Below are positions 8,457 through 17,332 of a stretch of 36,553 bases of DNA, piece by piece (position 1 is the stretch's first letter; every line of letters starts with the position of its first letter). The translations under genes and the position numbers were made by a program. This DNA is from an uncultured Acetobacter sp. (GTDB lineage: Bacteria; Pseudomonadota; Alphaproteobacteria; Acetobacterales; Acetobacteraceae), in contig NZ_CALLXM010000173.1 in the NCBI RefSeq assembly GCF_937875265.1, positions 1 to 36,553 on the forward strand, in the 5' to 3' direction. The notes under the pieces are model-generated. The model ran no database searches. It was given only the letters and a program-made list of their open reading frames with translations, and had not been told where the DNA came from.

Positions 8457-9221
8457 ATGCCCTCCTCACCCATTTCCGTCGTGAATGCTGTCTCTCTTTC
8501 TCCATGGGAGATGTTTTTGAACGCAGGCCCGGTTGTGCGCTGTGTGATGATGCTTCTGGCGTTTGCCAGCCTCGTGACATGGACCATCCTGATTGCAAAA
8601 TCTGTGGAAATTGTTCGTGTGCGGCGTGCTCTTTCACAGGCTGAAAACAAACTGGAACATGCGGAAACGCTGGAAAGTGGGGAGGCCCTGACGCAGGAGT
8701 GCCGTATTGCCAAAACCCTTGTTGTCGCGGCGGAAACGGAGCGAATGAGGTCTGTGGATATTCCCGATGATGAGGAAGGATTGAAAGAGCGTATTGTGCT
8801 GCACCTGGAGCGGCTGGAGGCCGCTGAAGGCCGCCGCCTGATGCGCGGCACCGGGCTGCTGGCCACCATTGGCGCGACCTCTCCGTTTATCGGGCTGTTT
8901 GGTACGGTGTGGGGCATTATGTCCTCCTTCACCGGGATTGCCGCAGCAAAGGCCACCAGTCTGGCCGTTGTGGCGCCCGGCATTGCGGAAGCACTTCTGG
9001 CTACGGCTCTTGGGCTGATTGCAGCCATTCCTGCTGTTATTATTTACAACCATCTGGCGCGTCAGTCTGCCAGTTGCCGTGCGCAGGTGGCGGATATTAC
9101 CTCGCTTATTATGCGTCTGGTCTCGCGGGATCTGGGCCGGATGAAGGCACAGCGGGCGCGTGGCAAAGTGGTGCGCTTTGGGCAACGTGACCTGCGTGAC
9201 CAGCAGGCCGTGGCGGAATAG
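8457..9221 (+). CDS. exbB: ExbB, proton-channel subunit of the TonB energy-transducing complex
   Basis: This 254-aa inner-membrane protein has three predicted membrane segments (about 27-48, 134-158 and 177-199) and the MotA/TolQ/ExbB signature, with GLLATIGATSPFIGLFGTVWG in the second and PGIAEALLATALGLIAAIPA (including Glu178) in the third. The charged cytoplasmic loop lies between segments 1 and 2. With ExbD it forms the proton channel that powers TonB. The adjacent siderophore receptor argues for ExbB rather than TolQ. The start ATG at 8457 has AGGA 6 bp upstream. It is first gene of a tight exbB-exbD-tonB operon. Confidence 0.95.
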   Translation: MPSSPISVVNAVSLSPWEMFLNAGPVVRCVMMLLAFASLVTWTILIAKSVEIVRVRRALSQAENKLEHAETLESGEALTQECRIAKTLVVAAETERMRSVDIPDDEEGLKERIVLHLERLEAAEGRRLMRGTGLLATIGATSPFIGLFGTVWGIMSSFTGIAAAKATSLAVVAPGIAEALLATALGLIAAIPAVIIYNHLARQSASCRAQVADITSLIMRLVSRDLGRMKAQRARGKVVRFGQRDLRDQQAVAE

Positions 9222-9230
9222 GAGGCATTT

Positions 9231-9677
9231 ATGGCCATTCGTATTCGGCATGCGGACGAGACGGTGCAGGAAGCGCACGAAATCAATGTCACACCGTTTA
9301 TTGATGTCATGTTGGTGCTGCTGGTCATTTTCATGGTCACAGCCCCGCTGACGACGGTGAATGTGCCGGTTGATCTGCCATCCTCAACAGAAAAACCAGC
9401 CCCCCGCCCGGATGACCCGGTGTTCCTGACCGTTAAAGCGGATCACGGCCTTGCAGTGGGGGAAGATAACGTGGCGACTGACGCCCTGCCGTCCGCCCTG
9501 GCTGCCGTGACGAAAGGGAATAAAGACCAGCGTATTTTCCTGCGTGCTGACAAGACGGTGGATTACGGCACCCTGATGAGCGTTATGGATAAGCTCCGGG
9601 CCGCCGGGTATCTGAAAGTGGCGCTGGTCAACCTGCAAGGGCAGGAGGAAGGAGCCGAGGCTGGAGCGGCTCCATGA
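9231..9677 (+). CDS. exbD: ExbD, TonB-complex proton-channel subunit
   Basis: This 148-aa protein has the ExbD/TolR layout: a short cytoplasmic N-terminus, the signature EINVTPFIDVMLVLLVIFMV with the essential membrane Asp25, and a periplasmic domain of about 100 residues (FLTVKADHGLAVGED, RIFLRADKTVDYGTLMSVMD). It works with ExbB to convert proton motive force into TonB movement. It begins 9 bp after exbB, with GGAGG just upstream, and its TGA overlaps the tonB ATG (ATGA), a sign of translational coupling. Confidence 0.95.
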   Translation: MAIRIRHADETVQEAHEINVTPFIDVMLVLLVIFMVTAPLTTVNVPVDLPSSTEKPAPRPDDPVFLTVKADHGLAVGEDNVATDALPSALAAVTKGNKDQRIFLRADKTVDYGTLMSVMDKLRAAGYLKVALVNLQGQEEGAEAGAAP

Positions 9678-10504
9678 GCGCCACGTCCGGTGCTTTTGCC
9701 GCATGGCGTGCCGAGCAGATGCGCGCGGCGCAGAAGGAAGAGTGGCGCCGGTGGGGTGTGTCTCTGCTGGTTGTGCTGGCTATGGCTGGCGGCGTGGCAA
9801 GCGCTGTTCTGCGTCTTCCTGCTGCGGAGGTGCCCGTATCCGAGCCGCCACCTGCCGCGATTGCTATTGATCTGGCCCCCGAGCCCGTTTCCACGCCTAC
9901 CCCGGTAACAGATGTTCCGCCCGGACCACAGCAGACCCTTTCCGCCCCTGACCCGGCTCCGGAAGAACCGCCCAAGGTTGCCGCCCCGCCGTCTCCCGCG
10001 CTCAATCCGCCCGTGCCGGTGCCCAGGCCGGAAAAGCTGCGCAAGGTTGTGAAAAAGTCTAAACCGGTTCCGGTGCTTAAAAAGCCGATCCCGGAAAAAA
10101 CACCCCCGGCAGACCAGACAACGGCGCCTCCTGCGGCGGAGGCTCCCTCAGCTTTGAGCCAGGCAGCCCCTGCGCCGGGTGCGTCTTCGTCTCACGCATC
10201 GCAAAGCCCGGCAACATGGCAGGGAACACTTCTGGCCCGGCTGGAGCGGTATAAACGCTACCCGGCGGATGCTATGTCTGACCATCAGGAAGGCGTGCCC
10301 ATGCTGCATTTTTCCATGGACCGGCGGGGGCATGTGTTATCTGCCCGTATTCAGCGTGGGTCTGGCCATACCTTGCTGGATCAGGAAGCACTGGCACTGG
10401 TGCGGCGTGCGGAGCCACTCCCTGTGCCGCCGGAGAGCGTGCCGGGTGACCCGGTGGTGCTGACCGTGCCGATTGAGTTCTATATTGAGGCAGGAAACCA
10501 CTAA
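9674..10504 (+). CDS. tonB: TonB energy transducer
   Basis: This 276-aa protein has a single membrane anchor (about residues 28-48). A long Pro/Ala-rich periplasmic spacer follows (about 50-190), with Lys-Pro blocks such as KKSKPVPVLKKPIPEK. The C-terminal TonB domain has ARLERYKRYPADA, a central RGHVLSARIQRGSGH and DQEALALVRRAEPLPVPP. This domain contacts the TonB box of outer-membrane receptors. It overlaps exbD by 4 bp. The unusually long cytoplasmic N-terminus (about 27 residues, charged) is a small oddity. The two receptors in this window are plausible partners. Confidence 0.94.
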   Translation: MSATSGAFAAWRAEQMRAAQKEEWRRWGVSLLVVLAMAGGVASAVLRLPAAEVPVSEPPPAAIAIDLAPEPVSTPTPVTDVPPGPQQTLSAPDPAPEEPPKVAAPPSPALNPPVPVPRPEKLRKVVKKSKPVPVLKKPIPEKTPPADQTTAPPAAEAPSALSQAAPAPGASSSHASQSPATWQGTLLARLERYKRYPADAMSDHQEGVPMLHFSMDRRGHVLSARIQRGSGHTLLDQEALALVRRAEPLPVPPESVPGDPVVLTVPIEFYIEAGNH

Positions 10505-10633
10505 GGACAAAATGCCAGATCACGCGTTTAAATGTGCATCATGCGTGACAAGAGGATTCCTTCTCAGGGGAAGTGGCTGTAAAAGCACCTTTTAACCTCG
10601 GCTTTTTGTCGCGCAACTGAGTGATGTGTTCCT

Positions 10634-11266
10634 ATGTCAGCATCGTCTTTTCCGGTACGCCGTCGTACGCAGGCTGACCGTAGTACTGCGACACGGACAA
10701 AAATCATTCACGCGACAGTCACCCTGCTCCAAAATCAGGGATATGCGGCCACTACCATCCAGCGCATTGCAAAAGCTGCCGGGGTGAGTCTGGGGGCCTT
10801 GCAGCATCATTATCCGACCAAAGCCCAGATTATGGCTATGGTGCTACGGCATTATGCCCTCAAGCGTGCCCGCCTTTATCGTCCTGCCTTGCAGCGGAAA
10901 ACTCCGCCGGAGCAGCGTGTGGATGCCATGCTGGATGCTATGTGGACCCTCGTGACAGAAGGCCCGGATTTTATTGCCACTGTGGAAATTGAGCTGGCCC
11001 GGCGGAGTGACCCGGAACTGGCTGCCGTAACGGAGCCTGTACTGGCCCGTATTGATCAGTTCATGACAGGCTGGCTTTCCGGCAGGCAGCAGGAGATGCC
11101 GGTTGAAAAATTTGTGACACTGCGTCTCCTCAACTCCACATTTCTGCGAGGCATAGCGGTCGAGATTGCGCGTGGAACGCCCCTGAATGAACTGGCAGAG
11201 GCGTATCAGGTCTGGCGCGTTTTTTCCCGAGCAGAGCTTATGAAAATAGTCGGCATGAACGCCTGA
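10634..11266 (+). CDS. TetR/AcrR-family transcriptional regulator
   Basis: This 210-aa protein has an N-terminal TetR DNA-binding domain: KIIHATVTLLQNQGYAATTI followed by the helix-turn-helix IAKAAGVSLGALQHHYPTKA (about residues 44-63). The rest is an alpha-helical ligand-binding and dimerisation domain without recognisable ligand residues. It is followed in the same direction by the M24 protein and the second TonB-dependent receptor, which are possible targets. The 129-bp gap before it contains a weak inverted repeat at about 10520-10548 (TCACGC/GCGTGA) that could be a terminator for tonB or an operator. Confidence 0.9.
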   Translation: MSASSFPVRRRTQADRSTATRTKIIHATVTLLQNQGYAATTIQRIAKAAGVSLGALQHHYPTKAQIMAMVLRHYALKRARLYRPALQRKTPPEQRVDAMLDAMWTLVTEGPDFIATVEIELARRSDPELAAVTEPVLARIDQFMTGWLSGRQQEMPVEKFVTLRLLNSTFLRGIAVEIARGTPLNELAEAYQVWRVFSRAELMKIVGMNA

Positions 11267-11429
11267 AGGCCAGGAGCCCTGCGGCTGGTCTGAAATTGTT
11301 TCTGTTTAAGAATAAATTATCTTGACGACTCATAAACAAGTAGGATGTATTGTTTGTTATAGAAGCTTCTGGGGTCGCTTTCCTGCGGGAAGGACGCTCT
11401 GAATGCCAGAAAGGGTGTAGGACGTGACG

Positions 11430-12578
11430 ATGCCATCTTTGAGTGCTCATCAGGTTTCCGGGCAGGAAATTGCCGAACGTGTGAGAAAGGTTCGGGCAAA
11501 AATGGAGAAGGCAGGGTTCTCTGCTTACATCTCGTTCAACCCGGATAATATTTATTACCTGACGAACTTCGCGAATTTTGTTCACGAGCGGCCTTTTGTT
11601 CTGGTCATCACGCCGTCAGACGTCACCTTTATTATCCCGCGTCTGGAACGCGCACATGTTGAACGCCATAAGGTGGGAGACCTGACGCTGCTTGAGTATG
11701 CGGAGTTTCCTGCACCTACTGGCGCGCAGTGGTCTGACCGCCTCAGAGATGTGCTGCCTGCACAGGGCACTATCGGGATTGAGGGCGCATGCCCGGCCTA
11801 TCTGAGTGCCATGGTCAGCACGCCAACTCAGGTTCTGAACATTATTGATGCCGTGCGGGAAATTAAGTCGGAGCACGAAATTGCCCGTATTGCCTGGACG
11901 AGTGACGTCATGACCAAGGCTCTGGCCATGATGCTGGGGGCCGTGAAACGCGGAACCATGGTAGCGCATGCCATTGCGGACGTTACGCCGTATTTTTACC
12001 AGCGCTGCCTGACGGAAGCCCCGCAGTATAACGTAATGTCTACGCATGCAGCCGGGCTGATCCAGCCGCCGGCCTACACGGATGACCCGCATAATTTTTC
12101 CTGTCTGACTGCACCGTGTGAACCGGGAGGCCCGTTCCTCGGGCTGGTGGCCGGTAAGATTAATGGCTATGGCGCGGAAATTGAACGCACCTTCTTTCTG
12201 GAACATATTCCAGAAGAGGCCCGTAAGCCGTTCGATACGATGATGGCAATGCGCCATAAAGCCTATTCCATGCTAAAACCCGGTGCAATTGGTTGTGAAA
12301 TTGATGTAGCATGTCAGGAGATTGCGCATAGAGCAGGGTATGAAACCCCGCTGCACCGCACCGGACACAGCTTTGGTGTGACCAGCCATGAAGCTCCGTT
12401 TCTGGCCATTGGTGAAGCGAACATCATTCAGCCAGGCATGCTTTTCAGTATTGAACCGGGCATTTACATTAGCGGTAAAAGCGGTTTCCGTCACTCTGAC
12501 ACGGTGCTCGTTACGGAAACGGGTTATGAAATTCTGACATGCTATCCGGATGAGAAGGAAGAACTGACTCTCTCCTGA
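11430..12578 (+). CDS. M24-family (creatinase/Xaa-Pro peptidase fold) hydrolase lacking canonical metal ligands
   Basis: About 382 aa: an N-terminal creatinase domain (to about 150) and a C-terminal pita-bread M24 domain. I prefer the ATG at 11430 (AGGA about 8 bp upstream) over the in-frame GTG at 11424. Compared with aminopeptidase P, the first metal Asp is replaced (L239/V240 in GLVAGKINGYG), the second is Glu250 (GAEIERTFF), His313 (HRTGHSFG) and Glu342 (SIEPGIYI) are kept, and the last Glu is Ser356 (FRHSDTV). This pattern resembles metal-independent creatinase/ectoine hydrolase-type members more than metallopeptidases. Its substrate is unknown; the downstream TonB-dependent receptor hints at a link with an imported compound. 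Confidence 0.85.
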   Translation: MPSLSAHQVSGQEIAERVRKVRAKMEKAGFSAYISFNPDNIYYLTNFANFVHERPFVLVITPSDVTFIIPRLERAHVERHKVGDLTLLEYAEFPAPTGAQWSDRLRDVLPAQGTIGIEGACPAYLSAMVSTPTQVLNIIDAVREIKSEHEIARIAWTSDVMTKALAMMLGAVKRGTMVAHAIADVTPYFYQRCLTEAPQYNVMSTHAAGLIQPPAYTDDPHNFSCLTAPCEPGGPFLGLVAGKINGYGAEIERTFFLEHIPEEARKPFDTMMAMRHKAYSMLKPGAIGCEIDVACQEIAHRAGYETPLHRTGHSFGVTSHEAPFLAIGEANIIQPGMLFSIEPGIYISGKSGFRHSDTVLVTETGYEILTCYPDEKEELTLS

Positions 12579-12667
12579 ATCAGAGAGCGATGAGGGCTGT
12601 CGGACTATATCAGGCGGCCGTCACTCTCTATGCAAGGCAGTTCATGCGGGAAAACCCTGAAAACACT

Positions 12668-12705
12668 GGTTAAACTAACCTTCATATTGTTCCGTTAAAA
12701 TAACG
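12668..12705. promoter_or_regulatory. Two tandem GTTA-N3-TAAC palindromes upstream of the second TonB-dependent receptor
   Basis: Two short palindromes, GGTTA-AAC-TAACC (12668-12680) and CGTTA-AAA-TAACG (12693-12705), share the core GTTA-N3-TAAC. Their centres are 25 bp apart, near two or two and a half helical turns. They lie 117-154 bp before the receptor start in a 243-bp non-coding spacer, and look like a paired operator for an unknown dimeric regulator. Confidence 0.5.
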
Positions 12706-12821
12706 ATAAATCTGTATTTCATTTCACTCATAATTATCCCTCAAAAACGACAATGAAGGTGCGTCAGCCTAAAGCGATGCCGTTGCCCGAAACCCAATGA
12801 GAGAAACTGCGGAGGTTTAAA

Positions 12822-15155
12822 ATGTTACGATACAAAAACACTCTCCTGCTTTGCACGAGTGCGCTGGTGCTCTCCATGATGGCGGATGTGAAAAATGCAC
12901 TGGCTGCATCGCCTGCGTCTCGCGTTGTTCCACCTCACGGCATAAACGCACAGCATAGGCATGCTGCGCCTGCCACAGTTCGTAGCAAAAAACGTGCTGT
13001 TTACGGTCAGTCTGAAGAACTAACAGTCAGTCGCGCTCGTAATGCGTTCGGGCAAGGGGCAATGCAACACAGAGGTGTTTCCGTTACGCATATTGATGCC
13101 ACAACACTGGCCCGGCATCAGGTTACAGACGTAAAGGGCCTGATGAATCTGGCCCCGGATCTGACTGTGCAACCGCAGGGCAGTGGCTCAAGTGTTAACT
13201 TCACATTGCGTGGTGTCGGGCTGAACGATTTTACGTCCAACAATACGCCTTCAGTCATGACCTATGTGGATGGTGTCGGGCTCCCCATTGGTTATATGGC
13301 CGGGGCGGCTCTATTTGATCTGGCAAGTGTGGATGTCAGCACGGGACCGTCCGGCTTTACACATGGGCAGACGGTCACTGCCGGTGAGATTAACCTGAAA
13401 ACGGCTGACCCGACAAAGACTCTGCATTACGGGGCATCAGAAGATATCGCGACGTATAATCGCAGTATCACAAACCTTTATGTTTCCGGCCCGCTCACGT
13501 CCAACCTGCAATATCGAATTGCGGGTTATACTCAGCAGGGTGGTGGATTTCAGAAAAATATCGATACCGGAAAAACGCTTGGAAATGCCAATAAAGGGGG
13601 AATTCGTGCCAAGGTTGCCTGGCAGCCGGATGAGAAGACGGATGTTGTTTTCAGTGGCAACTGGTCTCAGGATAACTCACAGGCCATGGGGGCTTACAAC
13701 ATTCAGGATCTGTCTCGCGGTACTCCGGCTTATACCAACAACCGTGACACAGGATGGGGGTTTCGCCCAGAGTTCCTAAAAACCATAGGTTATGCAAACA
13801 ATTCCAAACCTTCCTATAACAATACGTTCTGGGGAGCCGGCGTGAACGCTACGCGGCACTTCAGCTTTGCTGACCTGACGTCCATCAGCGCATTCCAGCA
13901 GATGTACGTGCATAATCTTATGGATATGGATGGCACACGTTATGCAATCTATGATGTGAACGTGAATACAAATGCTAATCTGTTCTCACAGGAATTGAAG
14001 CTGACGTCACGTCCGTCTCAAAAGCGGTTTCAGTGGGGTGTTGGCATGTATTATGACCGCACAACCATGCACACTTCTCTGTTCAATGATTATACCCAGT
14101 CTGGTACACGCCCCTACATTCAGCGCACCAGCTATAATCAGGACCAGCAGGCTTTTAGCCAGTATGGAAATCTGCGTTTTGAAGCAACAAAGCGCCTGCA
14201 TCTGATAGCAGGGGTTACGCATGAGTCGGATGACCGCACGCTCTTCAACATGGAAACCATGCGATATAACACGCCGCTTTATCCTACACCGTTTGATAAT
14301 AAATATGGAAAGCGTGGCGCTCTGACAAACCAGTTTTCCGGCATGGGTGGGCTTGAGTATCAGGCGCTGGAAAATCTGATGTTTTACGGCTCCATCCGTA
14401 AAGGATTTAAACCGGGTGGTTTTACGGCCAATAATACGGTTGTGGCCTCTCAGCTTGCGCCAACTAAACCGGAATCCCTGCTGGCGTATGAAGTTGGTTT
14501 TAAATCCGATTATTTTCATCATAAGCTTCGCATTAACACTGATGCATTCTGGTATAATTACCATGGGCAGCAGATGGTCGGTCTGGCACTTGTTCCGAAC
14601 TATGGGGTGGTGGGGCAGTATATGAATATTCCCAAAAGCCGCATCTGGGGTGTGGAAATGGAGATTGATGCTAATCCCATTTCGGGTTTGCTCCTCCATC
14701 AGCATCTTGGTTATGAGCGTGGAAATTATCAGGATTTCAATACGCTGGATTCTTCAGCAATAGCTTCTGGTTATATTCATACAGGTGTGCTGCGCCCGTA
14801 TTATAAGAGCTTTAACGGGGGCGATATGGGTATTCCCAAACTGACCTTGCAAGGTTCTGCGTCTTATAAGGCGGCACTGGGGAAGGACTGGACGCTTACA
14901 CCGTATGCTGAATACAGCTATCGCGGTGCGCAACAGAATATTCCGGGTAACACGCTCTATCGGATGCCAGCTTATTTCCTGATGGATGTTGGTCTGACTT
15001 TTGCACCTAAAAGCAATAAATGGTCCATCAGTGCCTATGCCAACAACGTTCTTGATCGTCATTATGACGTAACGCGCGAGACAGGTCTGAACGGTATTTT
15101 TGGTGTTCCGGGCACGCCACGCATGGTTGGGGGCCGTATGCGGATTGATTTGTAG
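12822..15155 (+). CDS. TonB-dependent outer-membrane receptor, ligand unknown
   Basis: This 777-aa protein has a signal peptide (residues 1-29, ending ALA) and a TonB-box-like EELTVS (65-70). The plug contains GLMNLAPDLTVQPQGSGSS, FTLRGVGLNDF and VMTYVDGVGLP. The beta-barrel ends in GGRMRIDL. In the plug, the common GTLYGRN-type loop is replaced by GPSGFTHGQTVTAGEINLKT, so it is not a standard siderophore receptor and belongs to the broad FecA/iron-complex-like group of uncertain substrates. A strong GGAGG lies 6 bp before the ATG. It has its own 243-bp upstream region with tandem palindromes, and follows the M24 gene in the same direction. Confidence 0.92.
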   Translation: MLRYKNTLLLCTSALVLSMMADVKNALAASPASRVVPPHGINAQHRHAAPATVRSKKRAVYGQSEELTVSRARNAFGQGAMQHRGVSVTHIDATTLARHQVTDVKGLMNLAPDLTVQPQGSGSSVNFTLRGVGLNDFTSNNTPSVMTYVDGVGLPIGYMAGAALFDLASVDVSTGPSGFTHGQTVTAGEINLKTADPTKTLHYGASEDIATYNRSITNLYVSGPLTSNLQYRIAGYTQQGGGFQKNIDTGKTLGNANKGGIRAKVAWQPDEKTDVVFSGNWSQDNSQAMGAYNIQDLSRGTPAYTNNRDTGWGFRPEFLKTIGYANNSKPSYNNTFWGAGVNATRHFSFADLTSISAFQQMYVHNLMDMDGTRYAIYDVNVNTNANLFSQELKLTSRPSQKRFQWGVGMYYDRTTMHTSLFNDYTQSGTRPYIQRTSYNQDQQAFSQYGNLRFEATKRLHLIAGVTHESDDRTLFNMETMRYNTPLYPTPFDNKYGKRGALTNQFSGMGGLEYQALENLMFYGSIRKGFKPGGFTANNTVVASQLAPTKPESLLAYEVGFKSDYFHHKLRINTDAFWYNYHGQQMVGLALVPNYGVVGQYMNIPKSRIWGVEMEIDANPISGLLLHQHLGYERGNYQDFNTLDSSAIASGYIHTGVLRPYYKSFNGGDMGIPKLTLQGSASYKAALGKDWTLTPYAEYSYRGAQQNIPGNTLYRMPAYFLMDVGLTFAPKSNKWSISAYANNVLDRHYDVTRETGLNGIFGVPGTPRMVGGRMRIDL

Positions 15156-15172
15156 GGAGTTGTGGTCTCCAG

Positions 15173-15226
15173 CCCCCACCAGACGGCTTGCCTGGTGGGG
15201 GAGGGCGGCAGGATACAAATCCTGCC
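15173..15226. terminator. Two consecutive hairpins between convergent receptor and lipase genes
   Basis: The first hairpin is a perfect 10-bp stem (CCCCCACCAG at 15173-15182 with CTGGTGGGGG at 15192-15201). The second is a perfect 8-bp stem with a 4-nt loop (GGCAGGAT at 15207-15214 with ATCCTGCC at 15219-15226). They sit between convergent stop codons and probably end both transcripts, though neither is followed by a clear T-run. Confidence 0.65.
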
Positions 15227-15243
15227 AAACTTAGAAAATCCGT

Positions 15244-16431
15244 TTATTCAGGTGTGGGTGTGCACTGTGGGGTAAGAGGCTGCCCGGACATGACAGCTTT
15301 TGTGAAGGCTTCTGAATCGGGCAGGGAGGCATTCACCGTCTGGGAATGGTTTAACCCTTTATAAATATGGGCCTGCACCACAGTCCCGGCCTCACAAGCT
15401 GCCTTCACCAAACCGTACTGGAGTGGGGGCGGTACATCCTGATCAACCTCACCCGTGCCGACAAACAGCGGCTGAGCAAGCTTCATGGTCGGATAGGCCA
15501 TTGCGGCCAGAGCCGGAGCCAGAGCTTTCTGGTAGCCGGGTTTCAGCGCGTTGTGGAGGTTCAGGCCATCGGTCCGGGCTCTGTCTGTCAGAGGATACAC
15601 GCACAGATCCGCTGCCGCATGGTAGGTTGGCATGGCATTGTCTGTAAAAACATCTTCTGGTTTGAAGCTCGGATCGTACCCACTCAGTCCCTGTGCCAGA
15701 TAAAGCGTGTAGACCACAAGCGGGTTAAAGCCCGTTTCATGCGTGCCGGATGATGCCATCTGCTGAAGCAGTTCAGGTGACACATAGGGCACGCCCGTTG
15801 CTACAGTGCCGCGAATGTTTAGATCCGGGGCATAGGCCGGTGCAAAAGCGGCTGAGGCAAAGGCCGCGCCACCGCCCTGAGACTGGCCAACAATCATGAT
15901 CTTGTTTTGCAGGCCAGGAACAGAGGTCAGTGCCGCCCGTACACCATCCAGCACGCTGTAGGCTTCCACGCGGGTGTCCAGATAAGCGTGGGTGCCCGGT
16001 GTGCCCAGCCCCTGATAATCCGTGCCGACAACAGCAAAGCCACGTTTCATCCATGTTGAAAGATAAATGCGGTTACGCTCGGACCACGGGTTGGATGAGG
16101 GGGAGCAATGGTCCGCCACCCCAACTGTACCATGCGCCCATGCAACAATTGGCCAACCACCCGGAGGAGCTTTTCCAGCAGGAAGAATGACTTCTTCCGT
16201 TACAGGAACAAGGCCTTTCCCGGTAATTCCGTTGGTGGAAAGGTAGGTGATCCGTAAAGATCTCCCGGCATCCGGTAGCGTAAAGGCTGCCGGGAGAGGA
16301 GCTGAATCCGTCATCGTGCCAGGCTTGCTTGCCGCGTGGGTGGAGGCAGCCTGACCGGGGGAAGTCATGCTGATGAAACATAGATTCGTCAGAAGGCAGG
16401 TGCCTGCCATAAGGAAACGGTTAAGGCGCAA
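15244..16431 (-). CDS. Secreted alpha/beta-hydrolase of the secretory lipase (LIP) type
   Basis: This 395-aa protein has a signal peptide (RLNRFLMAGTCLL..., cleavage likely after GQA, residue 28). The nucleophile elbow is GQSQGG (Ser184), with an oxyanion-region motif WAHGTVG. Candidate triad partners are Asp330 or Asp332 (GTGEVDQDVP) and His362 (LNHSQT). The layout resembles the secretory lipase family, which acts on esters or lipids; the exact substrate is unclear. The start is a TTG at 16431 with an AAAGGA Shine-Dalgarno 7 bp upstream; the next ATG (16410) has no such site and would remove the basic N-terminus of the signal peptide. It converges on the receptor gene. Confidence 0.88.
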   Translation of the reverse strand: MRLNRFLMAGTCLLTNLCFISMTSPGQAASTHAASKPGTMTDSAPLPAAFTLPDAGRSLRITYLSTNGITGKGLVPVTEEVILPAGKAPPGGWPIVAWAHGTVGVADHCSPSSNPWSERNRIYLSTWMKRGFAVVGTDYQGLGTPGTHAYLDTRVEAYSVLDGVRAALTSVPGLQNKIMIVGQSQGGGAAFASAAFAPAYAPDLNIRGTVATGVPYVSPELLQQMASSGTHETGFNPLVVYTLYLAQGLSGYDPSFKPEDVFTDNAMPTYHAAADLCVYPLTDRARTDGLNLHNALKPGYQKALAPALAAMAYPTMKLAQPLFVGTGEVDQDVPPPLQYGLVKAACEAGTVVQAHIYKGLNHSQTVNASLPDSEAFTKAVMSGQPLTPQCTPTPE

Positions 16432-17332
16432 TGTGTAATCCTTTCAGAAAAGAAATTTCTTTTTTATGTCTTCAAAATATATAAATAGGCAATCTATAGA
16501 TGATCGTCTGAAGGGTGTTTTGTCAAGTAATGTCGGTTCAGTAGAGGGGGCACGGGAGGATAAAGTGCGAACAGGCTGGAAAAGGGTCTTGTTCAACTTT
16601 ATTGAATAAATTTATGTGGTCAGGAGTGGTCTTTTTATTAGGTGGTTTTTCTTAATATTTTTGGCTGCTTCTGGTGCAGGATAAAAAAGAATGAGATGAG
16701 AAATTTCATAAATATTTCAAATTAAATTCTAAAAATATACAGTGTTTAATGTGTTATTACAGCAGATGGACTACGTATTCTGGCGCTAATTATGGGATAA
16801 TGATTAATGTAAAATAAGCTGAGTTTATAATTCTATTTATTTTATAAAAATGTGATAAATATTATTGTATTTTACTAAATTTTCAGAGAAAAATACGAAG
16901 ATGATTTATCACGCGGCTTCACCGGCAGAGGGGGGGCGATGAGTGTGGCTGTCGGGCTTCCATCGGCGTAAGCATCAGTAAGAGCCGGTAGTTGTGTTTG
17001 TGCTAGAGTGTGTTGGTAAACGTGCTAAAAAACCTTTAATGCAGTGTGAATTAAGTTCTATTTTAGGTATGGTCAAATAATATGTGTAAAAGATAAACCG
17101 TATGTTGCGCTTATAGTAAGCTTGATCGATATTGAGTGCGCATACAAAAGACAAAGCAGAGAATAAAAACGAGTTTAAATATTCAAATCGTCCCAGACCT
17201 TGGTGCATAAATCAAGACTCTTCGTGCTGTGCCGTGTCTTGCCTTTGTATGTTTGTGAGGGGCAGTTATGTGTCTTGTGTACAGGTTGGCATCAGGATGA
17301 AAATTCGTTAGATTTTGTATTCTGGGATCGAA
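16432..17332. other. AT-rich 0.9-kb non-coding spacer
   Basis: No convincing gene is present on either strand. The stretch at about 16440-16900 is strikingly AT-rich compared with flanking genes, with many short A/T runs. A short GC-richer patch (about 16915-16990) contains distant ACCGGC/GCCGGT arms. It should hold the promoters of both the lipase and the lipoprotein gene. The small reading frame on the minus strand at 16975-17208 has no recognisable features. Confidence 0.6.

Noticed and set aside
8330..9028. Long minus-strand frame opposite exbB
   Set aside because: It is Ser/Arg-rich with no family resemblance and lies across a certain exbB gene and its promoter.
16796..16814. Possible Fur box in the AT-rich spacer
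   Set aside because: Only the left half (GATAATGAT) fits; the right half does not, and AT-rich DNA yields such matches by chance.
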